A stretch of DNA of 41,453 nucleotides. Origin: Acidobacteriota bacterium (GTDB lineage Bacteria > Acidobacteriota > Terriglobia > 2-12-FULL-54-10). The translations under genes were made by a program, and so were the position numbers. The notes beneath the pieces are model-generated. The model saw nothing but the letters and a program-made list of their open reading frames with translations. It ran no database searches and had not been told where the DNA came from. Location of the stretch: positions 1 to 41,453 of the forward strand of contig JACPPJ010000076.1 of assembly GCA_016191085.1 (NCBI GenBank), read 5' to 3'. The number at the start of each line of letters is the position of its first letter. Positions within the stretch are counted from its first letter, which is position 1. Shown one piece after another: positions 1-7,673 of this stretch.

Positions 1-586
1 CAACCGCATTACAGCATGCCGGGTCAGCCTGTGCCAGAAGTTTCGGAGGCTCCATAACCAAACACAGACAATCTGGTTTCCTATTTCCTGAGCCTCCTCC
101 GAAGCGGCTCCAAAGTTTCAACAAGGCAACCGTGAGCATCACAGCGAGAACCGGGCTCAGGAGCAGTGGCAGACCGACTTTGCCGCCGAACGCCACCCAG
201 TTAAGTCCGTCGAAACCGTACGCTACTGTACCTACCCCTGCGACGGCGCCGACGATTGCATGCGTGGTCGAGACTGGTAGGCCAGTCCGAGTGGCAACGG
301 CGATCCAAGCACCGGCTCCGATGATCGTTGCCACGGTTGCTGGCAGCATCGGAACTGTCCCGTTCGCCAATAGACCTTTGCCAAATGTCTTCAGCATGGC
401 TCCAGCTAGGACCGCACCGATCAACCCGCCAACGCCGGTCCAGAGCGTGCCCCATAAGAGTGCCCGCTTGTAACTGCTGACCCCGCTGCCCACGAGAGTA
501 GCAACTCCCTTAGAGACGTCATTTGCTCCGTTAACGTAGGCGATGAAAATGCCTAAAGCAAGCACGAGCAGAAACGCCAAAGTCAT
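1..586 (-). CDS. PiT-family inorganic phosphate transporter, 3' end missing
   Basis: Inner-membrane phosphate permease of the PiT family, which imports phosphate (and in many bacteria arsenate) with a cation. The frame opens with ATG at 586 and stays open to the window edge, giving 195 codons of a protein usually over 330 residues. The N-terminus carries the family signature AYVNGANDVSKGVAT, and GLPVSTTHAIVGA follows near residue 90; both are hallmarks of the PiT repeat. Several hydrophobic segments are evident. The start overlaps the TGA of the upstream arsS gene as ATGA, so translation is probably coupled. Its place next to two arsenic-modifying genes is suggestive, because arsenate enters cells through phosphate carriers. 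Confidence 0.9.
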   Translation of the reverse strand, partial: MTLAFLLVLALGIFIAYVNGANDVSKGVATLVGSGVSSYKRALLWGTLWTGVGGLIGAVLAGAMLKTFGKGLLANGTVPMLPATVATIIGAGAWIAVATRTGLPVSTTHAIVGAVAGVGTVAYGFDGLNWVAFGGKVGLPLLLSPVLAVMLTVALLKLWSRFGGGSGNRKPDCLCLVMEPPKLLAQADPACCNAV

Positions 587-1596
587 TGCAGCGCACCTCC
601 GCAACTGGATCCCGCGCCTGCCGTGCACCCGAAGCAATGACCGGCGGTGCTGATACGCTGGCCTGATAGATGCGAAAGAGAATCGATATCCCAAATGGTT
701 CGCGGACCGGCCCCAAACTCGATCTCCAGCATCTGGTTGAAGTCGCAATCGCACAATTTGCCGTTCCAGCCCACGCTGACGAGTGATCGGCACATCAGCC
801 CCGCTACCGTCTCCGGGTTGAAGTGGTTCACCAGCAAGCCCATGTACTCGGCGTACTGGCCGGCCTGCTCAAGCTGCGCGGCGAATTTCTTGATGGGCAT
901 ATTGGTAAGCGTGTAGAGGCGGTGAAACTCGATTCCGTACTGCCTGCGGAGTTCCCGTTTGTAATCGGCCTCCAGGCACTCTTGCGACGGCGGCAGGGAT
1001 GCGCCCAGCGGATTGTAGACTAAGTTCAGGGGCAGCGGAGAGTTCGACAACCCATAACCCAGACGGTTCAGTTCTCGCAGGGCTTCAATGCTTTTTTCAA
1101 AGACCCCGCGACCGCGCTGTTTCTCCACGTTCGCAGCCGTGTAGCAGGGCAGGCTCGCGGTTATTTCCACCTTATTCTCGGCAAGAAACTCAGATAAATC
1201 CTCCATGCCAGGCTCATACAAGATCGTGAGATTGCAGCGGTCGATCACGTGCCGTCCCAAGCGGCGAGATTCTGTCACAAGAAATCGGAAATTGGGGCTC
1301 AGCTCGGGAGCGCCTCCCGTAATGTCTACAGTCTGAACCGTCGGACTGCTATTCAGAATTGATAGTACTCGTTCAGTTACGTGGCGCGGCATCATTTCCG
1401 TCCGTTTGGGTCCAGCCTCAACGTGGCAATGGTGACAGGCCTGATTGCAGCGTTTTCCAACGTTGACTTGCAGAGTGGTGGTTTCCTCCCGTCGCAGCGG
1501 ACCCGATCCGTTCTGAAAAAGCAGATCCCCAAAATCCGGCACCACGTCCCTCCGGTCGTCGAGGATGCGTAAAAGAGTTTGTACTTCGGTCGGCAT
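583..1596 (-). CDS. arsS: ArsS, radical SAM enzyme of arsenosugar biosynthesis (Cys form)
   Basis: Radical SAM enzyme of the ArsS family, which is thought to attach the 5'-deoxyadenosyl group to methylated arsenic on the way to arsenosugars. The 4Fe-4S motif is CNQACHHC (CxxxCxxC) near residues 50-57, and a TGGAPE motif follows near residue 93. The C-terminus is the family's Cys-rich tail, CFGCTAGAGSSCGG. Some homologues carry selenocysteine in this tail; here every position is Cys. I start at ATG 1596 rather than GTG 1605, because GGGAGGTG lies 8 bases upstream of the ATG and contains the GTG itself. The ATG overlaps the stop of the methyltransferase gene (TGATG), so the two are almost certainly co-translated. 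Confidence 0.88.
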   Translation of the reverse strand: MPTEVQTLLRILDDRRDVVPDFGDLLFQNGSGPLRREETTTLQVNVGKRCNQACHHCHVEAGPKRTEMMPRHVTERVLSILNSSPTVQTVDITGGAPELSPNFRFLVTESRRLGRHVIDRCNLTILYEPGMEDLSEFLAENKVEITASLPCYTAANVEKQRGRGVFEKSIEALRELNRLGYGLSNSPLPLNLVYNPLGASLPPSQECLEADYKRELRRQYGIEFHRLYTLTNMPIKKFAAQLEQAGQYAEYMGLLVNHFNPETVAGLMCRSLVSVGWNGKLCDCDFNQMLEIEFGAGPRTIWDIDSLSHLSGQRISTAGHCFGCTAGAGSSCGGALQ

Positions 1597-2795
1597 CAGC
1601 AACACCTCCCGTTGGACCCGTTTTTCGATCCGCTTCCGGGTCCGCAGGTGTTTTGCGCTTCGGTAGTGACGCGATAATCCTGACCCTTTGTCTCCTTAGG
1701 ATGCCGTCGCAAGGCTCCTTTGGCGCAAGGGAAGGGGGGCGCTTGCTCCAGCGGAATCAGAGTGCGCGGCGGGATCAGTTCGAGATGTGTGCGATATGGT
1801 TCCTGCGAGTAAATGCGATATGTCTTTTCGCAGACCGCCGTGCGGACTCCCCGCCGCAGCACGTGGCCGTCATCGTCCTCCACTTGCCGGAACGGCCCGC
1901 GATATACCACCGCATGCTTCTGGTCCCAGCACGGCCCTTCCTTGCCCTTGTGGGCTTCCACCGTCATGCTGCGGAACTCGATTCCCTCGACCGTCCGCCA
2001 TGGTTCCTCCTGCCGCGCCAGGATTGTGGTCCCGTAAAAACCGGCTTCTTCGAAGGCCTCCAGGAAGAGATCTTCCCGGAAAGCGCCCGAGATACATCCA
2101 CTCCACAGTTCCGGATCGGCTTGCAAGTGCTGAGGAACGTCCTCGTCGCTGACGATATCGGAGATAAGGGCGCGGCCGCCGCGACGCAACACGCGGAAAA
2201 TTTCCTGAAATAGTTTTCTCTTATCCTGCGGGCGGACGAGGTTCAGAACGCAGCTGGATATTACAGCGTCAATCGATTTGTCCGGTACCAGCGGACGCGT
2301 CGTGCGCATCTGCTCAGCCGCGCTCTCCAGCAAGGGCAGATCATCTGCCGTACGGATGGGATTCTGCTGCAACCACTCGTCCATCTCTTGCAGGTCCAGC
2401 GCCAAATCCTGGATTTTGCCCCTTCGGAATTCGACGTTGGCGTAGCCGATTCGGCGGGCCACTTTCGGGGCATTGCGCCGCGCCACCGCCAGCATTTCGA
2501 GATTCATGTCAATTCCAATGACGCGTCCGTTCGGCCCCAAGATTTGACTTGCAAGAAAACAAATCTTTCCGGCTCCAGAACCGAGGTCCAGAACTGTCTC
2601 CCCCGGTTTCAGGTGAGCCGTTGGATTACCACAGCCGTAATCCTTTTCCAGCACCTCCTCCGGTATGGCGGCAAGCAACTTGGGATCGTAAGAGGTTGGG
2701 CAGCACAGGTCAGGTGCTGCCGTCGTCGCTCCCTCCGAATACCGGCGATTCACCGCCTCTTCTACGTTCAAGATCGTACCAGTCAAATCCCCCAT
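1596..2795 (-). CDS. ArsM-like SAM-dependent methyltransferase
   Basis: Cytoplasmic class I methyltransferase of 399 residues. The SAM-binding motif VLDLGSGAGKICF lies near residue 70, with the acidic ribose-binding residue in VIGIDMN about 22 residues later. A CC pair in DLCCPTSYDP near residue 32, further Cys at YGCG and SSCVLNLV, and a terminal CC fit arsenite binding as in ArsM enzymes. The protein is longer than typical ArsM because of a C-terminal extension of about 120 residues. GGAGG lies 5 bases before the ATG. It sits directly upstream of arsS, as in arsenosugar gene pairs, so it probably supplies the methylated arsenic substrate. An As(III) substrate is inferred from family and context. 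Confidence 0.78.
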   Translation of the reverse strand: MGDLTGTILNVEEAVNRRYSEGATTAAPDLCCPTSYDPKLLAAIPEEVLEKDYGCGNPTAHLKPGETVLDLGSGAGKICFLASQILGPNGRVIGIDMNLEMLAVARRNAPKVARRIGYANVEFRRGKIQDLALDLQEMDEWLQQNPIRTADDLPLLESAAEQMRTTRPLVPDKSIDAVISSCVLNLVRPQDKRKLFQEIFRVLRRGGRALISDIVSDEDVPQHLQADPELWSGCISGAFREDLFLEAFEEAGFYGTTILARQEEPWRTVEGIEFRSMTVEAHKGKEGPCWDQKHAVVYRGPFRQVEDDDGHVLRRGVRTAVCEKTYRIYSQEPYRTHLELIPPRTLIPLEQAPPFPCAKGALRRHPKETKGQDYRVTTEAQNTCGPGSGSKNGSNGRCC

Positions 2796-2837
2796 TCTTA
2801 CCTCCAGCTTTGGCGTTAACTCAGCACTGTGCGCCGG

Positions 2838-3257
2838 TTAACTGGTAGCTTCACTCTCTTGCAAGTGGAAAAACTTATAGTGTCTGATAATGATCCCGAC
2901 GCCGAGACGTCCATCCTCCTGCGGCACAACGCGGACAACTTGGCCGCGACATTGAATCCCTACCGGGCTACCGGGGCAGGCCTTCACCGGCAGATTGAGT
3001 TCACAGGCGATTTCTGTTCCGAGCTCCCAGTCAGCCGATCCCACAAAAAACAGGCCGCCACTACTGACGTCGCGAGTTTCAGCCTCGATTTCTGATTCAA
3101 GAGTCGCCTTGCGCGTCCCGGGTCTAACCAGGCAAGGAAAGCTCACCGCGTACCGGCGAAAACGTCTTTGGTCTTCTGTTTTTGCTCTATCCAAAGTTTG
3201 GTTTCGCGAATCAGCGAGTTTGGGGGGGGCGCCCCCTCGCCGCCGATTCGGACACAT
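2838..3257 (-). CDS. PilZ-domain protein
   Basis: Small cytoplasmic protein that is almost entirely one PilZ domain, the common c-di-GMP receptor fold. The RxxxR element appears as QRRFRRYAV, followed about 30 residues later by the second motif as RDVSSGGLFF (DxSxxG type), so both nucleotide-binding elements are present. The start is uncertain. ATG at 3257 is used here, a longer frame reaches 3308, and the domain itself begins near 3180. All these starts except the last overlap the end of the cytochrome gene. It lies between the cytochrome and the methyltransferase gene in the same direction. Its partner is unknown. Confidence 0.78.
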   Translation of the reverse strand: MCPNRRRGGAPPKLADSRNQTLDRAKTEDQRRFRRYAVSFPCLVRPGTRKATLESEIEAETRDVSSGGLFFVGSADWELGTEIACELNLPVKACPGSPVGIQCRGQVVRVVPQEDGRLGVGIIIRHYKFFHLQESEATS

Positions 3258-4038
3258 CTTTCCGATTGGAGTTGCCCTTTTGGTTCTGCAGGAATACAAC
3301 CAGAGCATGCACTTGCGCTTCGGTCAGATTTTTGAACGAAGGCATTATGGAACCCTTGGTGTAGGCCGGAGGGTCTTTGAAGTGGCCGACAAGCCACTCA
3401 TCGCTGCGGCCGCGAGTTCCTTCAACAGTAAGGTCCGGCCCGATCGTTCCTCCCTCTCCATCCAGTTGATGGCACATGAAGCATCCTTCCTGGCGGTAAA
3501 GAAGCCTGCCGTAGGCAATCCATTCTTGCTGTCTTGTTTCCTCGCCCAGAGAAATGTCCTCGGACAGCGAGAACTGCTGCGTGGCGGCCTCGGAAAGACT
3601 TCGCAGAAAATGGATGAGTTTCCAAGTATCCTCTTCCGAAATCCTTTCTTTCCAGGCGGGCATGCCAGTCAAGCGAATTCCATTCTGTATAATCCAGAAC
3701 AGTTCCGCGTCACTCCAGCTACGGACGTGCGGGGAAGTCAAATCTATGGCTGGGGGATACATCGCCCTACCAAGCTCGGTCTGGGCGCGCCCGTCAGCAC
3801 CGTGACAAATCGCGCAGGCTTGTCCAAAAATGGCCTGACCTTCCTGCACCACCTCCTGGCTGGGAGGCAATGGATTTCGCAGGTCTTTCGCCTGAATGGG
3901 GATCGCTACATCCTTGGCCATCGTTGCTAGCGTCGTTTCCAGCTTGGAAGGTTTCTTATCCGCGCTGCAGCTCGCCGACAGGATTGCAACGAAACCGAGC
4001 AGCAGTCCCCAAGCCCGTCTTCTGCGTATTCGAGACAC
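3211..4038 (-). CDS. Diheme cytochrome c lipoprotein
   Basis: Exported electron carrier with two c-type heme sites: CAICH in the first domain and CFMCH in the second, each followed by a plausible Met ligand region (GMPAW and IMPSF). The chosen start is GTG at 4038. It gives a compact signal peptide with basic residues (SRIRRRR), a hydrophobic core and the lipobox LSASC, so the mature protein should be lipid-anchored. A frame from ATG 4128 adds about 30 residues that spoil the signal peptide. An AGGA lies 11 bases before the GTG. The Pro/Arg-rich C-terminal tail overlaps the PilZ gene. It may pass electrons in a small periplasmic chain; the donor and acceptor are not evident. Confidence 0.8.
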   Translation of the reverse strand: MSRIRRRRAWGLLLGFVAILSASCSADKKPSKLETTLATMAKDVAIPIQAKDLRNPLPPSQEVVQEGQAIFGQACAICHGADGRAQTELGRAMYPPAIDLTSPHVRSWSDAELFWIIQNGIRLTGMPAWKERISEEDTWKLIHFLRSLSEAATQQFSLSEDISLGEETRQQEWIAYGRLLYRQEGCFMCHQLDGEGGTIGPDLTVEGTRGRSDEWLVGHFKDPPAYTKGSIMPSFKNLTEAQVHALVVFLQNQKGNSNRKDVSESAARGRPPQTR

Positions 4039-4079
4039 TTTGATCTGCTTCCTATCGGGAATGGCAACCAGAAACCAAA

Positions 4080-4121
4080 GGAGCCCAACACGCCCAGCCC
4101 ATGGTGATTGTGTTGGGCTCC
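4080..4121 (-). terminator. Inverted repeat, probable terminator
   Basis: A perfect 12-bp inverted repeat, GGAGCCCAACAC and GTGTTGGGCTCC, with an 18-base spacer lies just after the stop of the DUF5818-like gene (minus strand). A moderately T-rich stretch, TTTGGTTTC, follows the distal arm. It overlaps only the optional 5' extension of the cytochrome frame, which supports the later GTG start for that gene. Confidence 0.55.
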
Positions 4122-4149
4122 GCGACAAAGGCTCCGCCCCTCGCCTTCG

Positions 4150-4494
4150 TCAAGCCTTGGAAACGGATTCGACCTGAATCTTTTTCCCGTCCACGGTTCC
4201 GGTCAATTTCACTTTCTGCCCGGCGAGCGCTTTCAGATCGTCCGCCTTGCCCTCCAGTTCGTACACAGTTTTCCCCACCACCAGAGCGTATTTAGAGTTC
4301 ATCCCCACGCACTTGTTTGTGCATTCAGCAGCCGAAACGTCGCCCATCTTGTGCTTGGCGCCGCACATGACGTCACTGACGGTACCCGTTAGCGTTTTCT
4401 TTCCGGCTGCGTTCAGGAGAGGCGCATTCAGAAGAAGCACCCCGGCCAACAACGCTAAGCCAAGGTAATGCGTTTTCGTTACAAATCGCGACAT
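4150..4494 (-). CDS. Small exported DUF5818-like protein
   Basis: A 114-residue protein with an N-terminal signal peptide (hydrophobic LGLALLAGVLLLNAPLLNA, cleavage likely after NAA). A single beta-rich domain follows, beginning TGTVSDVMCGAKH and containing conserved-looking Cys and His residues (MCGAKHKM, CTNKCVGM). It resembles DUF5818-type proteins that I associate with Acidobacteriota; that assignment is from memory. The Cys/His set could bind a metal, but no function is known to me. AGGAG lies 9 bases before the ATG, and an inverted-repeat terminator follows the stop. Confidence 0.7.
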   Translation of the reverse strand: MSRFVTKTHYLGLALLAGVLLLNAPLLNAAGKKTLTGTVSDVMCGAKHKMGDVSAAECTNKCVGMNSKYALVVGKTVYELEGKADDLKALAGQKVKLTGTVDGKKIQVESVSKA

Positions 4495-4606
4495 GGTTTC
4501 TCACTCCTATTGATAAGAATTTGGGGCCCTGATGTCCCCATGAACGACAGATTCCATAAGAATCCGGGAGATACAAAAAATCGTCAGTGATCGGTTCGAG
4601 CAAGAC

Positions 4607-5581
4607 CTAGCGGCGCTCTCGCAGTTGAAACTTCTCCGCGGTTGGGTAGAATGCGCGCAAATCGGCGAAGAACCCGACGAAGTGTTTTACCGCCTCGCCA
4701 GTGTCGTCTTGGACTGTTAGACGTCGGTTTCGGCGGTCGTAATGCAGCCTCAGCCGCTTTCCATAGAGCACATCCTCGACCGACTCTCTTGTCTTGGCTA
4801 GTTCGGAGAGTGGATAGAGTTTTACGGCTTTCCCAACAAAGACGGCTGCTGCTTCCTGGCGGTTGAGGGAAACGTCTTGATAAGGATCGCGACTATAGTC
4901 CCGGACGTAGCCTGTGTTGAAGGAGAGAACCACCGTGTCCGGATACCGCTGCCGCCAATCTCCCCAAGTAGTGTGTTCCACAGGCAGGATTGGAAGAGAG
5001 GCTGCCGCCATGGGACCGGCCACTGCTTGCATTCCTAGCTGCGACCACAAACTCGATGTCTTGCGGTCATACATCAACAGGTTTCTTTGGAACAACAACC
5101 CGGAAACACCAAACAGAAGCCGCTCGCCATTTACCACCGGGTCGTAGACTACGCCCGAACCGCAGAGCGGTCACCATGTAACCAGGATCGGGCGGCCGCC
5201 GGTCGAATCGTTAACCAGTTCGTGCCAGTTCAGGATGCGGATTGGGTACGCCTTCGAGACGCCCTCCAGGTGCACTCCCAGGACTAAGTCCTGGGAGTGC
5301 AAACTGCGGGCTTCCGTGGCGGAGACAAAGGACGGGTCCACTAGGGCAGGTATGCCGTCCTTGGGGGGACCTCCCCCTCGGATCTCGCTCAGCGGCACCG
5401 TGTGCCGCGTCACATCAAAAGAAAAGTTTCCTGGGCCCGGGGAGATTGTACGTTTCTTCGGCTCTACAATGACTCGCTCAGGAAGCTGAGCGAAGGCCGA
5501 ACTGCCACAGCCAAGAATGAAGCCGAACAGAAAGCCCAGCGCAACTCCCTTGATTCTTTGATGTGGCTCTCGGGTCTGCAT
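4607..5581 (-). CDS. DUF3179 protein, candidate selenoprotein with in-frame TGA
   Basis: One continuous frame of 324 codons read through a single TGA at 5171-5173 (codon 137). The N-terminus is an export signal with a possible lipobox (ILGC) or cleavage after SAFA. Before the TGA comes the DUF3179 sequence ILNWHELVNDSTGGRP; after it comes PLCGSGVVYD and then GVSGLLFQRNLLMYDR and SLWSQ, all in the same frame. The family normally reads VTYCPLCG here, so TGA replaces the first Cys of CxxC and UxxC would result. A stem-loop at the right distance follows. The alternative is a pseudogene or sequencing error, but a random nonsense mutation would have to hit precisely this Cys codon. DUF3179 function is unknown; the motif suggests a redox or metal role outside the cytoplasm. 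It lies 18 bases after the anti-sigma gene and so belongs to that operon. Confidence 0.75.
5138..5157 (-). promoter_or_regulatory. Candidate bacterial SECIS stem-loop
   Basis: On the minus-strand transcript, 13 bases after the TGA, CGGG and CGTA pair with TACG and CCCG around a GTC loop, with one bulged A. A weaker closing pair leaves a five-base loop AGTCT instead. The loop begins 20-21 bases after the TGA and has G at its first or second position. From memory, the bacterial SECIS consensus asks for an apical loop 16-37 bases after UGA with an early G. The stem overlaps codons for GVVYDP, so part of it could be pairing forced by coding sequence. Confidence 0.6.
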
Positions 5582-5599
5582 CAGAAATCCTCAAAGACG

Positions 5600-5830
5600 T
5601 TAGCTCCAGTGCACAGCCAAGCGCTGCATCAGCCTTTGGGAAACGTCGGAGGGCAGTTCCAGGATTCGGCTGCTGGACAGGAGACTCACCGTCTTGCGAG
5701 TGGTGCTTACTAGCACCGTGCAGTTGTGGCAACCACGGAGGTGCTCCTCGATCTGATGGCGCAAGTCTTCGGTCACCTCGGTGTCAATATAATTTGAAAC
5801 TTCTCGCAAAACGTCTTCACACCTGATCAT
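5600..5830 (-). CDS. Zinc-finger anti-sigma factor
   Basis: A 76-residue cytoplasmic protein with the anti-sigma zinc-finger pattern: an early Cys, then HLRGCHNC (HxxxCxxC). It has no membrane segment, so it would be a soluble, possibly redox- or metal-responsive anti-sigma factor that binds the adjacent ECF sigma factor. Its ATG overlaps the sigma stop as ATGA, and GGAGG lies 5 bases before it within the end of the sigma gene, so the two proteins are probably made in fixed proportion. Confidence 0.85.
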   Translation of the reverse strand: MIRCEDVLREVSNYIDTEVTEDLRHQIEEHLRGCHNCTVLVSTTRKTVSLLSSSRILELPSDVSQRLMQRLAVHWS

Positions 5831-6498
5831 GGATGCCTCCGGAGCTGCGCAAATCGATCCAGCAACCGATGGTGCCAGCGATGCTGGAAATGTGGAGTCA
5901 GGTAGTCGCGCATCATCAGACGCGCCCGCAGCAGTCGCGCCTTAGTGGCCGGGAGGCTGATCCCGAGAGCCTGGGCTGCCTCCTCATTCGATAGGTGCTC
6001 GAGGTCTCGGAGAACCAAGACCTCACGATAGATGGACGGCAAGGCGCGGATCGCCTTCTCCAGGAGCCTCGCCAACTCTGCTTCCGCGAGTTTCTCCTCA
6101 GGGTTGGGTTGCCAGTCGCGTAGCTCACGTGGCCGCATATCCATCCCTTCCTCCGGCGCCTCATCAATCGAGTCGTGCAGCTTTGGACGGTATTTCCGCA
6201 ATCGCATCCGCGCTTCGTTGATAGCAATCCGGGTCAGCCAGGTGCGGAACTGTGCTTCCCCACGAAAGCCTCCGATGTGCTGTAGCGCCTTCAAGAAACT
6301 CTCCTGTAAGACCTCTTCGGAATCTGCCGGATTGCCCAGGATGCCCTGCACGATGTGGTAGACGCTCCTCTGGTAGCGCCCTACCAAGTGGCCGAAAAGC
6401 TCTCGTTTGCCAAGACACACGAGACGGACTAGTTCCTCATCGCTCGCCTGGGACAGATCTCCGTTTGGTTCCGGTTTCAAATGCACTCCTTGAGGCAT
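5827..6498 (-). CDS. ECF-type RNA polymerase sigma factor
   Basis: A 223-residue sigma-70 family factor of the extracytoplasmic-function group. Region 2 is visible in ADSEEVLQESFLKAL and FRTWLTRIAINEARM. Region 4 is visible in LPSIYREVLVLRDLEHLSNEEAAQALG followed by the helix-turn-helix tail PATKARLLRAR. I start at ATG 6498. A longer open frame to 7029 only extends antisense through the metal operon and is not credible. It heads the minus-strand run anti-sigma, DUF3179 and onward, and probably drives its own operon. It is divergent from csoR with about 186 bases between the starts. Confidence 0.87.
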   Translation of the reverse strand: MPQGVHLKPEPNGDLSQASDEELVRLVCLGKRELFGHLVGRYQRSVYHIVQGILGNPADSEEVLQESFLKALQHIGGFRGEAQFRTWLTRIAINEARMRLRKYRPKLHDSIDEAPEEGMDMRPRELRDWQPNPEEKLAEAELARLLEKAIRALPSIYREVLVLRDLEHLSNEEAAQALGISLPATKARLLRARLMMRDYLTPHFQHRWHHRLLDRFAQLRRHP

Positions 6499-6645
6499 CG
6501 TAGGCTCAAGAGGTTTCTCCCACCTAGTCCAGATTCGGGTTGGGGGACAAAGATACTGAAAATTTACATGGGGCCTTGAGTGTCCTGAGCAATGAGCGCA
6601 CCATCTGAAGATTTTCTTGCATCCCGGAGCGGTGTAGTTATATCC

Positions 6646-6664
6646 TATCCCCTGGGAGGGGATA
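6646..6664. promoter_or_regulatory. Probable CsoR-family operator
   Basis: A dyad TATCCCC-TGGGA-GGGGATA lies 20 bases before the csoR ATG, between the divergent sigma and csoR genes. CsoR/RcnR-family repressors bind G/C tracts flanked by A/T-rich inverted sequence, which this matches. Weak promoter-like hexamers (TTGCAT at 6617, TATATC at 6639, 16-base spacer) would put the dyad at the transcription start, so bound repressor would block the operon. The promoter call is weak; the dyad is clear. Confidence 0.65.
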
Positions 6665-6684
6665 TTACACCACCAGGAGGCGAC

Positions 6685-6993
6685 ATGGCAAAAGCGCTGG
6701 CAGAACCAAAAACGATCTACCTCGAGACGGATGTGGAAGAGGAACTGCAAAACCGGCTGAGCCGGATTGAAGGCCACGTGCGCGGGATCAAGCGCATGCT
6801 CGCGGAGCACGCCTCCTGTGAGGACCTGCTGATCCAGCTCTCGGCGGTCCGCTCGGCGTTGAACCAAGCCACGGCGCGGCTGCTGGAAAACCACATGGAA
6901 ACTTGCGTTGCGGAGTGCATCCGTGCGGGGCAGGGAGACAAAGCTCTGCGTCATCTGAAAGCCGCGCTGGCCCAGGTGGTCAGGAGCCTCTAA
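6685..6993 (+). CDS. CsoR-family metal-sensing repressor
   Basis: A 102-residue all-helical repressor of the CsoR/RcnR/FrmR family (RIEGHVRGIKRML signature). The metal ligands are in CsoR arrangement: Cys45, His70 and Cys74, with the same 25- and 4-residue spacing as Cys36/His61/Cys65 of the Mycobacterium tuberculosis copper sensor. This predicts Cu(I)-type, possibly Hg(II), sensing. AGGAGG at 6675-6680 lies 4 bases before ATG 6685, which decides against the longer frame from 6592. It is the first gene of the mer-like operon and is expected to repress it through the dyad at 6646-6664. Confidence 0.87.
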   Translation: MAKALAEPKTIYLETDVEEELQNRLSRIEGHVRGIKRMLAEHASCEDLLIQLSAVRSALNQATARLLENHMETCVAECIRAGQGDKALRHLKAALAQVVRSL

Positions 6994-7040
6994 AAATACT
7001 AAAGATGCCACACAACAGGAGTTATGCATTGGAGGAAAAC

Positions 7041-7673
7041 ATGAAAGAAGGCTTGAAGAATAAAGGGCTGCTGGGAGGAATCGTTCTGGCGGCCGTGACG
7101 GCTAGCCTGTGCTGCACGATTCCATTGCTCTTTGCCGGCGCAGGAGTAACGGCAATTGTTGTCGCCGAGAAGTTTGCGGTCGTCCGGCCGTACCTGCTCG
7201 GGGTTACGGGGCTGATGTTAGCTGCCGGATTCTATTATGCATACCGCCAGAAGTCCTGTGCGCCGGGAGGCGCTTGCGCGACTCTCGATGGACGCCGGGG
7301 CGTGCGGCTGGGCCTATGGCTCGCCACGGCAGTCGCAGTGGTGCTCACGACGTTCCCGTACTGGTCTGGCGCGGTTGTTCGGGGAATAGCGCAGACATCG
7401 CAGGCTTCTTCGGAACGGCCGGCCAGTGTTATTCCAGTTCAGAAAACCACATTCCAGATTTCCGGCATGGTTTGTGAAATGTGCGCGGCGCTGATTGAAA
7501 AGGATCTGAAGGAACAACCCGGCGTCCACTCGGCCCGGGTCGTGTTTTCCGAAGCAAAGGCTGAGGTCGAATACGACCCCTCCGCGATCTCCTTGTCGCA
7601 TATTCAGAGCCTGATCGAAAAGGCCGGATACAAGGTTGCAGTCGCCTTTTCTGATGCCAGAAGGAAAGGCTAA
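7041..7673 (+). CDS. MerT-MerP fusion, mercuric ion transporter
   Basis: A 210-residue inner-membrane protein. Residues 1-115 form a MerT-like domain with three hydrophobic segments, a vicinal Cys pair in the first (SLCCTIPLL) and a second Cys pair in the loop (SCAPGGAC). Residues about 145-205 form a heavy-metal-associated domain with GMVCEMC, equivalent to MerP. Mercuric ion would be bound by the HMA Cys pair and passed to the membrane Cys pairs for delivery to a cytoplasmic reductase. GGAGG lies 5 bases before ATG 7041. The stop TAA overlaps the next ATG (TAATG). Confidence 0.85.
   Translation: MKEGLKNKGLLGGIVLAAVTASLCCTIPLLFAGAGVTAIVVAEKFAVVRPYLLGVTGLMLAAGFYYAYRQKSCAPGGACATLDGRRGVRLGLWLATAVAVVLTTFPYWSGAVVRGIAQTSQASSERPASVIPVQKTTFQISGMVCEMCAALIEKDLKEQPGVHSARVVFSEAKAEVEYDPSAISLSHIQSLIEKAGYKVAVAFSDARRKG

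Noticed and set aside
2995..3930. Long plus-strand open frame (311 codons) opposite the cytochrome and PilZ genes
   Set aside because: It is the antisense of genes with clear heme motifs and PilZ motifs and shows no protein-like features.
6499..7029. N-terminal extension of the sigma factor frame
   Set aside because: It runs antisense through the CsoR gene and operator and has no sigma-like sequence; ATG 6498 gives a normal-length ECF factor.
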